A stretch of DNA of 42,595 nucleotides, taken from CAYUVA01 sp964448115 [NCBI: uncultured bacterium] (GTDB lineage: Bacteria; CAYUVA01). Under the pieces are notes generated by a model that was not told where the DNA came from, did not search any database, and saw nothing but the letters and a program-made list of their open reading frames with translations. Positions 1-8,457 of the stretch are shown here, one piece after another (position 1 is the first letter of the stretch; each line of letters begins with the position of its first letter). The translations under genes were made by a program, and so were the position numbers. The stretch is taken from positions 1-42,595 of the forward strand of contig CAYUVA010000041.1 of NCBI GenBank assembly GCA_964448115.1. Reading direction: 5' to 3'.

Positions 1-248
1 TATCACCTTATCACTTTATCACTTCCCGTGATTACTGTATTCCTGCCGGAGTTTACCCCGCCCTTGATGCGGGGCTGGAATGACATGGAGGTGCCGGTTA
101 GCGAAACAAATCTTATGTCAATAATAGCCCCCATCCCCACCTATTCGGGGGGCATGAAAATTATGACTCGTGAAAGTGTGCTATCTTTAGGTAAGTAATC
201 TAAAGATTTTTTCTTATCCTGAAAGGGCGAATCATAACCACGCCTTGC
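1..248. other. Gene-free left edge with repeat-like DNA
   Basis: I see no coding region here. Bases 1-23 contain short TATCAC-type direct repeats. Bases about 30-85 hold inverted GC-rich blocks (CCCCGCCC and GCGGGG) ending in GGAATGACA. Read on the minus strand, this resembles the TGTCATTCC element near 41766, with the same order of TGTCATTCC, GGAAT-CAGTAA and AAGTGATA-AGTGAT. It is probably a dispersed intergenic repeat that continues off the left edge. Confidence 0.45.
183..213 (+). terminator. Putative rho-independent terminator, plus strand
   Basis: The arms ATCTTTAG (183-190) and CTAAAGAT (200-207) form an 8-bp stem with a 9-base loop, followed on the plus strand by a run of T. The gene it would terminate lies off the left edge, because the neighbouring gene at 249 is on the other strand. 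The stem is AT-rich, so the call is tentative. Confidence 0.45.
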
Positions 249-2792
249 TTAATCCTTGACCTCTAATCCGGGCCAGGCTATGCGAGCCGCCTCGCTGTCA
301 GAGGCATAAATATCGACCAGGAAACTCTGTGCTGCCGTACCACGTGGTATTTGAAAGGTGGCACCATAAATGCCATTCCCTGCCATGCCATCGTCCGACT
401 GTCCGTTATCCCAGAGGGTAACTCCGATCGGCTGTCCCTGGTAGTATAATTGCAGGCTGCGCTGCTCGGACTGAGGATTGAAGATTGGGTAAGCCATGAC
501 CTGCACGGTGCCGCCATAGCGCCCGATTATCCTCGTATCCCACCAGCCAGCTAAGCGCACCGATGGCAGTTCCTCCTCGTAGGGAACCATGGTATTGGTC
601 GGCTGTGGCGTTGCCGTATCCTGTGGGGTTGGTGTGGGAGTGAATGTATCATCGCCCGGCGATGTGGGAGTAGGAGTCGCCGTATTTACAGGCGGTGATG
701 TCGGAGTATCGGTCGGTGTGGATGTGTGCGCCTGCTGGGTGGGCGTGCGAGTGGGGGTTTTGGTAGGTGGCAATGGCGTGGGCGTATCGGTAGCTGGCGC
801 TCCCTGGCACTCGATGGATAAATGATAGCTCCCCTCAGCGCCATGATAGCCATCGATGACTATATAGTAGATACCGCCCGAGTCATCGGTGATCTCCGCC
901 TGCTCATCGCCGGTCTCTGCTGAAAAATCGATACAAGCCTGGGGATCGCAGGCATCGAGGATAAACAGATCCAGGTCCCCGCCCTGTATATCGCTAACCG
1001 TGATAATCGCAGTGAGTCCAGGGGCAAGCTCTAGCTCATATAGATCCTCTGCACCGCTCTCGGTATAGGGTGCACAACTGTAGGAATTGACGAGATTGAC
1101 GCCACCGGTCGTATCCCCATCAACCTCATCGCCGCAGCTAATTTGCACTGCCGTATCGCAGAAATCACCCGGAGTATCGGTCGGCGTGGGCGTGGGACCG
1201 CTGGGAGTACCGGTTGCCGTAGGGGTCGGGGTGCGAGTCGGGGTATTGGTCGGGTTTATCGGTGTAGGTGTGCTGGTTGGCGTTCGAATCGGTGTATAAG
1301 ATGGATTCAGCGTCGGCGTTTGCGTCGGTGTGCGAGTCGGGGTTCTGGTGAAGGTCGGGGTTGGTGTTCTGGTAGGTGTCCTGGTGAAGGTGGGGGTGGG
1401 AGTCCGGGTAGCTGTCCTGGTCGGAGTCGGGGTTTGCTGGGAGCCGCTGCACTGGATGGAGAGATTAAAGGTACCAACTGCACCGTTAAAGCCATCTATG
1501 ACTATATAATAAGTGCCGGCGTTAATCGACTGGACGGTTATCTGTTCATTGCCCGTGGTCGTGCTTTCCTCGATGCAGGTGGCTGGATCGCACTCGGAAA
1601 GCAAGAATAAATCGAGATCCCCGCCCTGGATGTCGGTCATGCTTATAGTTACATCAGCCCCCTGCTCAAAGGTTATCTCGCAGACCACCTCGGGAGCGGG
1701 GTAACTGTAATCCACGCAACTATAGCTCTCGGCATAGTTTTGTCCATTCTGAGAATCGCCATTATAACTCGCATTACACTCCACCTGGTTGACATCGGAG
1801 CAGAAATCTTCCTGGGTCGGTGTAGGCGTTGGAGTCGATGTGGGACCGCCCGGTGTGGGCGTGCGGGTTGGTGTATTAGTCGGAGGTGGCGCTCCCTGGA
1901 GCACGATCGCTATCTGTCCTGGATAGTTATCGGCGATCTGCGGATGCTGGTTGCTCTGGTAGTTAACCACCCGCGGGTAGGTATAATCGTAGCTCTCCTC
2001 GGCAGAGACATCGTTGTTATTGTTGGAGTCGGCGGTGAGATCATCCAACCCTTGCAGTAGATAGTAAGAGAAGACCCCATGAGCGAGTGCGGGATACTCA
2101 TAGGAATATTCATCGGCTCGGCAAGCGGTAACTATCACGCAGTTGGAGATATTGCCGGGATCCTTTGCATTCTTGGCATCGATAGCCTTTTTTATATCCT
2201 TCTCCAAGCCATCATCCGGTTTCAAGGGGCACTGGAGAGGATTCTCTGGCTTGTGAAAGGTTCTCACCTGCCATTCTTCCTGCTTGCTGCCATCGATCAT
2301 ACCGCCGCTATGGCAGGTATCGACCAGCATCACAAACCTCGCCCCAGATGGCATATATTGCTGGATATAGCTCGCCAATGTATCATCCAGCAGCTCAGTA
2401 TCGTAGCAGACCAGGGTCTCGTCATAGCCATCGCTCTCATCATAAGGGGATTGATCGCTGGTGTAGTTGCCGTGGCTGGAGTGGAAGTATAAGAATGTAT
2501 CCCCAGAGCTGCCGGCGTTGAACATGTTAACCAGGGCGTTGAGGATGTTTTGTCTTGTCGCCTGCGAGTCGAGCAGAAGCTGTATGTTACCGCTGCTCCA
2601 TATCGAGGAATAGGACAGAAGCATGGCTCGCATCTCAATCGCGTCATCGTCTGTGTAGTTGAGATCGTTCCAGTACCCCGGATAGTCCGCGATGCCGACA
2701 ATAACCGCACGATAGGCTGATGAGGCTAACTGGGGAGTTAACATCATCAACAGGGTGCAGAGCACAAGCGTAACCGATGCATAATATTTCAT
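249..2792 (-). CDS. Secreted caspase-like (C14) peptidase with Thr-Pro stalks and two PPC domains
   Basis: This is a predicted exported cysteine peptidase of the caspase/metacaspase clan. From the chosen ATG the protein has 847 residues. It starts with a clear signal peptide ([15 protein letters not shown], cleavage near ASSA), then a caspase-like domain of about 280 residues with the catalytic His in YFHSSHG (about H107) and Cys in LVDTCHSGG (about C160). Next come a Thr-Pro linker, a PPC-type beta-sandwich (DNA about 1443-1802), a linker of about 90 residues, a second PPC domain (about 800-1166), a third linker and a C-terminal domain of about 105 residues (249-566) ending WPGLEVKD. The reading frame is open up to 2933, but the signal peptide fixes the start at 2792 or 2801; AAGAAGG lies 11 bases before 2792. 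The PPC and final domains suggest an extracellular or surface protein. The gene stands alone, divergent from the LOG-family gene. Substrate is unknown. Confidence 0.85.
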   Translation of the reverse strand: MKYYASVTLVLCTLLMMLTPQLASSAYRAVIVGIADYPGYWNDLNYTDDDAIEMRAMLLSYSSIWSSGNIQLLLDSQATRQNILNALVNMFNAGSSGDTFLYFHSSHGNYTSDQSPYDESDGYDETLVCYDTELLDDTLASYIQQYMPSGARFVMLVDTCHSGGMIDGSKQEEWQVRTFHKPENPLQCPLKPDDGLEKDIKKAIDAKNAKDPGNISNCVIVTACRADEYSYEYPALAHGVFSYYLLQGLDDLTADSNNNNDVSAEESYDYTYPRVVNYQSNQHPQIADNYPGQIAIVLQGAPPPTNTPTRTPTPGGPTSTPTPTPTQEDFCSDVNQVECNASYNGDSQNGQNYAESYSCVDYSYPAPEVVCEITFEQGADVTISMTDIQGGDLDLFLLSECDPATCIEESTTTGNEQITVQSINAGTYYIVIDGFNGAVGTFNLSIQCSGSQQTPTPTRTATRTPTPTFTRTPTRTPTPTFTRTPTRTPTQTPTLNPSYTPIRTPTSTPTPINPTNTPTRTPTPTATGTPSGPTPTPTDTPGDFCDTAVQISCGDEVDGDTTGGVNLVNSYSCAPYTESGAEDLYELELAPGLTAIITVSDIQGGDLDLFILDACDPQACIDFSAETGDEQAEITDDSGGIYYIVIDGYHGAEGSYHLSIECQGAPATDTPTPLPPTKTPTRTPTQQAHTSTPTDTPTSPPVNTATPTPTSPGDDTFTPTPTPQDTATPQPTNTMVPYEEELPSVRLAGWWDTRIIGRYGGTVQVMAYPIFNPQSEQRSLQLYYQGQPIGVTLWDNGQSDDGMAGNGIYGATFQIPRGTAAQSFLVDIYASDSEAARIAWPGLEVKD

Positions 2793-2862
2793 AGATCGCA
2801 TATCCTTCTTGATCTCCAATTTACTTCCATGAAGAGACTTCATATTCTTTTGTTTAATCCTG

Positions 2863-2879
2863 TTTAATGCACATGTCAA
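2863..2879 (-). promoter_or_regulatory. Promoter-like motif upstream of the caspase-like gene
   Basis: Read on the minus strand this is TTGACATGTGCATTAAA. It holds a perfect -35 hexamer about 75-85 bases before the start codon. The -10 at a spacing of 17 (TAAACA) is poor, so this is a promoter only by position. Nearly the same string occurs upstream of the Kelch gene (26882-26899). Confidence 0.35.
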
Positions 2880-3035
2880 CCAGACACATGATTTCCTACA
2901 TACATATCGTAATCGAAGGACATTTCCTTTCACAGCGTGTTTGATAAGTCAGGGGTAGATATTATCAATTTATGCCTTGATCTGTTAATCTATAGTTATG
3001 TAAACACAAGGTTCTGATAAGCCTTAGGAGATGCT

Positions 3036-3707
3036 ATGAGCAAGGATTACCAGATAAGTAAGCTAGATAAGCCTGAATCGTGGCGCATTTTTCGGATCAT
3101 CGCGGACTTCGTGCAGGGCTTTGATGTACTCCCGCTCTACTCGCCTTCGGTTACCGTCTTCGGTTCCTCGCGCATAAAGCCGAATAGCAAGTATTACAAG
3201 CTCGGTGAGGAGTTGGGCAAAGCCTTGGCTGAGAACGGCTTCGCTGTCATCAGCGGAGGCGGACCAGGAGTAATGGAAGCTGCCAATAAAGGGGCATTCG
3301 ACGCAGGGGGCAAATCAGTCGGCTTAAATATCGAGCTTCCCATGGAACAAGAGGGGAATCCATACTGCCATCTCTCGATCAGCTTCCATTATTTCTTTGT
3401 ACGCAAGGTGATGCTGGTGAAGTATGCCACCGCCTTTGTTCTGCTTCCTGGTGGGTTCGGCACCCTGGATGAGTTCTTCGAGACCACCATGCTCATCCAG
3501 ACCTACAAGATCTATCCATTCCCGGTGATCCTGGTGGGTAGGGAGTTCTGGAGCGGATTAGTCGATTGGATCTACGAGAAGATCATCTCCGATGGTTACG
3601 CGGACCCGGAACATGGTCTCATCTTCAAGATGGTCGATTCTGTACAAGAGGTGGTGGATATCGTAAAGGATCACTACCGCAAGATGACCAGTGCATCTAG
3701 GAAATAA
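3036..3707 (+). CDS. LOG-family protein (TIGR00730-type, 'lysine decarboxylase-like')
   Basis: This is a 223-residue Rossmann-fold protein of the LOG/YvdD family, whose characterised members are cytokinin riboside 5'-monophosphate phosphoribohydrolases. The diagnostic motifs are SGGGPGVMEAANKGA near residue 75 and PGGFGTLDE near residue 145, the second being the nucleotide-binding and catalytic signature. Length is normal for the family. AGGAG (3026-3030) lies five bases before the ATG, so the start is secure. The gene is first in a plus-strand run and is followed by a glycosyltransferase, but the gap of about 80 bases does not force a shared function. In bacteria the real role is often nucleotide salvage or is unknown. 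Confidence 0.85.
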   Translation: MSKDYQISKLDKPESWRIFRIIADFVQGFDVLPLYSPSVTVFGSSRIKPNSKYYKLGEELGKALAENGFAVISGGGPGVMEAANKGAFDAGGKSVGLNIELPMEQEGNPYCHLSISFHYFFVRKVMLVKYATAFVLLPGGFGTLDEFFETTMLIQTYKIYPFPVILVGREFWSGLVDWIYEKIISDGYADPEHGLIFKMVDSVQEVVDIVKDHYRKMTSASRK

Positions 3708-3786
3708 ACTGATAATTGGAAAGAGCACCTTGCATAAATAATTGCATTTTGGGTTTAGAAGAATATACTTGCCAGGCAATTATGCA

Positions 3787-5088
3787 ATGCCCGAAACCAT
3801 GAGTGTTAAAAAAGTACTTGTCTTTGTAGCTGATGCCTATCCTTTACCCAACTCTATGTGTAGCGGAGCTGGGCTTCGGGCTTATGGGTTAGTAGAGGGA
3901 TTGCGCGCAAAGGGGCATGAGGTGATCGTCTCCTTGCCCCGCATCATGGCTGATAGGCATCAACTGCCCGCGCAGTTAAAACAGGATGTCTGGAGCGCCT
4001 ACAACCAGGGCGCAATAATCGAGCAGAACAAGCCAGATGTGGTCATCTTCTGCCACTGGCCGGCGGTGGTAGTGGACAGGATCGAGCTGCCAGCGGTCAT
4101 CGATCTGCATGGTCCACATATCCTGGAGCGTGAGTATCAATCTCACGGAAACCTTCGGATAAACCGGGCGGCAAAGCTCAACGCCCTGAGAAAGGCTGAT
4201 TTCTTCACCTGCGCCGGCGACCTGCAGCGGGCTTATTTTACCTCGTGGCTGATCAATGCCGGCTTCCAAGAACCTGAAAAAATCATAAAGACGGTCCATG
4301 TCAGCCTATCGCCACGGTTGCCAGAGACCAACTGGGATGAAAAAAGCGTTCGCTTCCTCTATGGCGGAATACATCTGCCCTGGCAAGATCCATCAATCGC
4401 GATGAGAGCTACCGCCGATGCGCTTAAAGAAGCTACCCGACAGGGGAAAAAAGGTGAGTTGCACATATTCGGCTCCAGGCATCCGTTTCATAATATAAAT
4501 CAGGGGATCTTCTCTAACATCCAAGGTTGGTTCAAGGATGATCCCAACATCAAGCTCCACGAGACCATCCCGCGCGATGAGTTGCTTGAATTCTACTCCA
4601 GGGGGCACTGTGCGCTCGACCTCATGGCATACAACCTGGAGCGTGAGCTCGCTTTCACCACCAGGACAGTCGAGTATTTATGGTGTGGATTGCCGGTGAT
4701 ATACAACGATTATTCAGAATTGAGCCAATATATCAATGGCTACAAGGCGGGATGGACACTTCCACCCAACGACGAGCAGATGATCAAAGAGACCATCTTT
4801 TCCATCGCCAGGGATCCCGAGATATTGATCGAGAGATCTTGCAATGCTCAGAAGCTAGTCTCCGAGAGGTTTACCTGGGATAAGACCATAGAGCCGCTGC
4901 ATCGCTTCTGCCTTGCTCCCTTCAAGGTAGAGGCATTGGATCATTTCGGCTCTGCTTTGGAAGGAAACATTTATCCAAGCCCGGTCAGCTATTGGGATCG
5001 TGCCCGATTTTACCTGCGCACAGAAGGGATTGCCGGCTTGATCAAACACTCGCGAAATTTCATATTCCGCAAGCTAAGAGGTCGTTAA
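3787..5088 (+). CDS. Glycosyltransferase, GT-B fold (family 4-like)
   Basis: This protein of about 433 residues probably transfers a sugar from a nucleotide or lipid donor. The N-terminal half begins VKKVLVFVADAYP and has an acceptor-domain motif SGAGLRAYGLVEGL. The C-terminal half has the donor-side pattern RTVEYLWCGLPVIYNDYSE typical of GT4 enzymes. The frame is open from 3742, but the N-terminus of the Rossmann fold fits a start at 3787 (MPETMSVKK) or 3799; no strong ribosome site decides between them. The stop is three bases before the start of the Wzt-like ATPase gene, so the two are surely co-transcribed. That points to assembly of a polymer or glycolipid exported by that transporter. 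Sugar specificity cannot be read. Confidence 0.75.
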   Translation: MPETMSVKKVLVFVADAYPLPNSMCSGAGLRAYGLVEGLRAKGHEVIVSLPRIMADRHQLPAQLKQDVWSAYNQGAIIEQNKPDVVIFCHWPAVVVDRIELPAVIDLHGPHILEREYQSHGNLRINRAAKLNALRKADFFTCAGDLQRAYFTSWLINAGFQEPEKIIKTVHVSLSPRLPETNWDEKSVRFLYGGIHLPWQDPSIAMRATADALKEATRQGKKGELHIFGSRHPFHNINQGIFSNIQGWFKDDPNIKLHETIPRDELLEFYSRGHCALDLMAYNLERELAFTTRTVEYLWCGLPVIYNDYSELSQYINGYKAGWTLPPNDEQMIKETIFSIARDPEILIERSCNAQKLVSERFTWDKTIEPLHRFCLAPFKVEALDHFGSALEGNIYPSPVSYWDRARFYLRTEGIAGLIKHSRNFIFRKLRGR

Positions 5089-5091
5089 GAA

Positions 5092-6408
5092 ATGAACTCG
5101 CCAGCCATTATTCTTCGTGGTGTAACCAAGGAGTTTCGCATCTATCAAGAACGCAACTTCAACCTCAAGCATTCTTTTCTTGCTTGGATGAAAGGCAAAC
5201 GAGGCAGATACGAGACATTCCTGGCACTTCAGGATATCGATCTCACCGTTTTAAGGGGCGAAACACTCGGACTCACCGGCGCCAATGGCTCAGGAAAAAG
5301 CACGCTTCTGAAGATAATCGCTCGCATATTACAGCCCAATCGAGGGAGCATACAGATAAAGGGCAAGATATCATCATTGCTCGAACTGGGGGCTGGATTT
5401 CATCACGAGCTATCCGGAAGAGAAAATATCTACTTGAACAGCTCCATATTAGGCTTTAATCGCAGACAGATAAAGGATCGCATAGAAAAGATCATCCAAT
5501 TCTCCGGGCTGGAGCGCTTTATCGATGCCCCAGTAAAGACCTACTCTTCCGGTATGTATATGCGCCTGGGCTTCTCCATAGCCATAAATGTTGACCCGGA
5601 TATCCTGCTTATCGATGAGATCCTCGCCGTGGGAGATGAGGCTTTCCAGAATAAATGCAAGGAGAAGATAAGACAGTTCCAGGCTCAAGGAAAGACCATA
5701 ATCATCGTAACTCACGATATGACTAGCATGAAAGCATTGTGCCACAGGGCTTTGCTGCTTGACCGAGGTGTTATCGTCGAGCAGGGAGAGCCTGAAAGAG
5801 TGGCTCAATGCTATCATCAACTAGCCGGTGGAAACCATCAGGCTAGCAGTAACAACAGTTGCTTTCAACATCCCCCTGATTCGAGTGTCAAGACAAGCGA
5901 TTTACCACCACCAGAGCCTTCACAAGAACCGAGGCTCCCCGGTTATGAGCATTATCTCGATCAATCAAAGCCACGCCAATTCGGCGATATGCGAGCTAGG
6001 ATAGTAAAGGTAACCTTAGAGGATGCTAATGGCGTAGCCAAGACCATCTTCAAGCCCGATGAGAGCATGGTGGTAAGAATTGAATACGATCTTGGAGATA
6101 TTAGGCAGCCAACCTTTGGGGCTGCAATACATCACAGCCTGGGATTGCTGGTAACCGGACCCAACACTCGATTGGATGGCAATAATACGCTTGATATCCC
6201 CCAAAAAGGGGAGGTGCGATTGCTAATAGAATACCTCGGCTTAAGGGACGGTAAATATTTTTTAAGCGTTGCCATATACGACAAGGAGGCTACCACTCCC
6301 CATCACCATATTCACAAAGGCTACGGCTTCACGGTAGTGGATTCATGCAAGGAACATAGGCATGGGGTGGTCTCGCTTCGGCATCGATGGGAGTTGCCGG
6401 AAAGATAG
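5092..6408 (+). CDS. Polysaccharide/O-antigen ABC transporter ATPase, Wzt-like
   Basis: This is a 438-residue ATPase of the ABCA/Wzt group that powers export of a lipid-linked glycan. Visible motifs are Walker A GANGSGKST (near residue 65), the LELGAGFHHELSGREN segment typical of Wzt/TagH, the signature YSSGMYMRLGFS, and Walker B ILLIDEILAVGDEAF with an H-loop at VTHDMT. After about residue 285 there is a Wzt_C-like beta-sandwich ending near GVVSLRHRWEL, the module that recognises the glycan end in Wzt proteins. The gene follows the glycosyltransferase by three bases. No Wzm/ABC-2 permease gene lies anywhere in the window, so the membrane partner must be encoded elsewhere. Function as an ATPase is well supported; substrate is unknown. 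Confidence 0.9.
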   Translation: MNSPAIILRGVTKEFRIYQERNFNLKHSFLAWMKGKRGRYETFLALQDIDLTVLRGETLGLTGANGSGKSTLLKIIARILQPNRGSIQIKGKISSLLELGAGFHHELSGRENIYLNSSILGFNRRQIKDRIEKIIQFSGLERFIDAPVKTYSSGMYMRLGFSIAINVDPDILLIDEILAVGDEAFQNKCKEKIRQFQAQGKTIIIVTHDMTSMKALCHRALLLDRGVIVEQGEPERVAQCYHQLAGGNHQASSNNSCFQHPPDSSVKTSDLPPPEPSQEPRLPGYEHYLDQSKPRQFGDMRARIVKVTLEDANGVAKTIFKPDESMVVRIEYDLGDIRQPTFGAAIHHSLGLLVTGPNTRLDGNNTLDIPQKGEVRLLIEYLGLRDGKYFLSVAIYDKEATTPHHHIHKGYGFTVVDSCKEHRHGVVSLRHRWELPER

Positions 6409-6438
6409 AATATAGCGGCGCCTTGATCAAAGCTTATT

Positions 6439-7359
6439 ATGCAGGTTTCCGAGAACATCCTTCGTGATATTGCCAGGCTCGTTGTTTGGTATCCCTTTCG
6501 ATGGCTGGTGTCCTTGCTCCCCTTGAGGATAGCGCTTGGATTATTCAGGCTTCTCGCTAAAATTGACCGTGCATTCGCTGCGGGCAAAAGACATAGACTA
6601 CAGGATGCATTGCAGCGCTCGAATCTATCCTGGGAAGACTCTGAGGGAATCGATTCGGTTATTCGGCGCTGCTTCGAGACTCACTACCAGGATCGACTGG
6701 TAATCTTTTGTTATCCGAGGCTCAACCCTCATCAACTGGATGAAGTGCTAAGCATCGAGGGGATTGAGCACCTGGAGGCAGCGCTATCAAGGAAGAAGGG
6801 GGCTATAATACTGCAACCACACTTCGGTATTGTGCAATTACCCCTGTTTTCTCTAGCCTTCAAGGGATACAAGATCGTCCAGGTAGGCTATTTGCGCGCT
6901 GAAAATCTAAGCAGAATCGGCTATCGAGTGGCATTCAAGCATCGCCAGCGGCTGGAGGGACACATTCCAGCGAAAATGCTTGCAGCGGATAAATATCCTA
7001 GGGAATTGCATCGAAGCCTGGCTATGAACCAGGTTGTTTTTCTTAGCGGCGATGGCACCGGTGGCGGTCGCTGGATTGGAGAATATCGAGTAAAAAAACT
7101 GCTCGGAGTGGACCATCCATTTCCAGTTGGGGCATATAAGCTGGCACGCAGCAGCGGGGCTTCATTGATCTTTGCTTCCATGATGCCGACCGATAGAAAG
7201 GGGAGCTATATCTTTCGCCTGGCAGCACCAATAACGGTAGGCGAGGATATCGAGCCGGCTCTCGAATCCTTCATCTCGTTCTTCGAGGGTATTCTGAGCA
7301 GCCACCCCTGGCTATGGCACTTCTGGGATGAGTATCCCCCGGGGGTATCGATGGTATGA
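6439..7359 (+). CDS. LpxL/HtrB-family lysophospholipid acyltransferase-like protein
   Basis: This 306-residue protein resembles the bacterial lipid A acyltransferase family (PF03279 type), which adds acyl chains to lipid A or mannosyl lipids at the inner membrane. A hydrophobic, basic N-terminus (RWLVSLLPLRIALGLF) is followed by the family core. The catalytic motif normally reads H-x4-D/E, but here it is QPHFGIVQ with Gln133 where the acid should be. Later family features are present: FLSGDGTGGGRW and a GAYKLARSSGASLI segment. It overlaps the next gene by four bases (ATGA), showing translational coupling. It could acylate a glycan-lipid made by this cluster, but the missing acid makes activity uncertain. 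No good ribosome site is visible at the start. Confidence 0.7.
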   Translation: MQVSENILRDIARLVVWYPFRWLVSLLPLRIALGLFRLLAKIDRAFAAGKRHRLQDALQRSNLSWEDSEGIDSVIRRCFETHYQDRLVIFCYPRLNPHQLDEVLSIEGIEHLEAALSRKKGAIILQPHFGIVQLPLFSLAFKGYKIVQVGYLRAENLSRIGYRVAFKHRQRLEGHIPAKMLAADKYPRELHRSLAMNQVVFLSGDGTGGGRWIGEYRVKKLLGVDHPFPVGAYKLARSSGASLIFASMMPTDRKGSYIFRLAAPITVGEDIEPALESFISFFEGILSSHPWLWHFWDEYPPGVSMV

Positions 7360-8378
7360 TCGGCTTTATCAGGCGAAACATTGGGCTTTGGGTCGGCATC
7401 CCGGTCAGCCTCGTATGCCTGTTTTTAGCCTTCAGGGGAGTGAACCTGGGGGAGCTAAAGCGAATCCTTGGCTCTTGCAGCATTTCCTGGCTTATACTTT
7501 CAATATTTCTTCAGGCAGTGCAACTTTTGGTTAAGGGTTGGCGCTGGCAGTATTTGTTGAATCCGTTTGAGCGCATCAGGGTAACCGAGCTTACCGAGAT
7601 ATATACCATAAGCCTGATGGTTAACGATACATTGCCCGGGAAGCTGGGGGAGATGGCAAAAGCAGCCATAACCGGCAATCGCTATCGAGTCTCGGTGGCG
7701 ACCGTTTTCTCCACCATAATAATCGAGCGCTTCTTAGATGTGGTATTTATCATGCTCTGCCTGGGGTATGTGCTTTGGCGGAGCATTATCCCGATGCAGT
7801 TGGGAGAGATCAGCCTGAACAAGCCTATTTTAGGAGTAATGCTCATCATAATGTCTGTGATATTGCTTGCTATTTTTTCTCAAAACCTATCTGATAGCCT
7901 GATAAAACTACCTTCCAATAAGCCAACAAAAGGCTTTGCAAAGGTAAAGTACGATCTGCTCAAGGGGCTGGTCGATCTCAAGCGAGCCTTCAAGCCTAAG
8001 GTATATGGCTATAACCTTCTTGGAGCATGGATCAGTACCGCCTTGGGTTGGCTGCTTATCGTGTTGAGCACTTTATGCGTATTTCGCGCCTTTGATGGTC
8101 TTAATCTCGGCTTGGATGCTGCTTTTTTGGTCATTGTGGTTACTGCCTTTAGCATGATGATTCCATCATCGCCAGGCTATGTCGGCACCTATCACTGGAT
8201 GGCTATAGAGACATTCAAGTACCTGGGGGTTGGCGAGAGCACTGCGGCTGCGCTTGCCGTGGTAATGCACGCATCCTGGTTTCTCCTGGAGGTCTCGCTG
8301 GGGATCGTATTTTCCTTTAAGCTGAGCCTCAAATTCAGCGAGCTATACAAGGTAGCAGATCACGATGCCTCTCATTGA
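7356..8378 (+). CDS. AglD/LPG-synthase-TM-type integral membrane protein (flippase-like)
   Basis: This 340-residue polytopic membrane protein is of the lysylphosphatidylglycerol synthase transmembrane-region family (UPF0104, PF03706). It shows about eight hydrophobic segments and the family features QLLVKGWRWQYLL near residue 55, a loop with NDTLPGKLGEMAKA, and a late segment MMIPSSPGYVGTYHWM. Homologues act in, or are proposed for, lipid flipping or lipid-linked sugar transfer; the family as a whole is poorly defined. The start overlaps the acyltransferase stop by four bases. In this operon, a role in moving or modifying a glycolipid is a reasonable inference, not a demonstrated one. Confidence 0.75.
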   Translation: MIGFIRRNIGLWVGIPVSLVCLFLAFRGVNLGELKRILGSCSISWLILSIFLQAVQLLVKGWRWQYLLNPFERIRVTELTEIYTISLMVNDTLPGKLGEMAKAAITGNRYRVSVATVFSTIIIERFLDVVFIMLCLGYVLWRSIIPMQLGEISLNKPILGVMLIIMSVILLAIFSQNLSDSLIKLPSNKPTKGFAKVKYDLLKGLVDLKRAFKPKVYGYNLLGAWISTALGWLLIVLSTLCVFRAFDGLNLGLDAAFLVIVVTAFSMMIPSSPGYVGTYHWMAIETFKYLGVGESTAAALAVVMHASWFLLEVSLGIVFSFKLSLKFSELYKVADHDASH

Positions 8379-8457
8379 CTAAAGCATTGTTGGCGTCTAG
8401 AATAAAACAAACAAGCTAATCAGCGGTTCGTATTTTAATAAAAAACAGGAGAGATAA

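Noticed and set aside
589-825. Plus-strand Gly-Val-rich frame opposite the Thr-Pro stalks (also 1087-1299 and 23617-23865)
   Set aside because: It is the antisense of ACN-CCN codon repeats; the real signal is the minus-strand protein with signal peptide and domains.
1310-1400. Repeat array that might look like CRISPR
   Set aside because: The units are in-frame coding repeats without unique spacers of constant length, and no cas genes are present.
1165-1452. Minus-strand frame rich in Asp, Pro, His and Gln
   Set aside because: This is a shifted reading of the Thr-Pro repeat DNA inside the caspase-like gene.
2977-3001. Possible promoter TTGATC ... TATAGT before the LOG-family gene
   Set aside because: The hexamers are only 8 bases apart, too close for a sigma-70 promoter.
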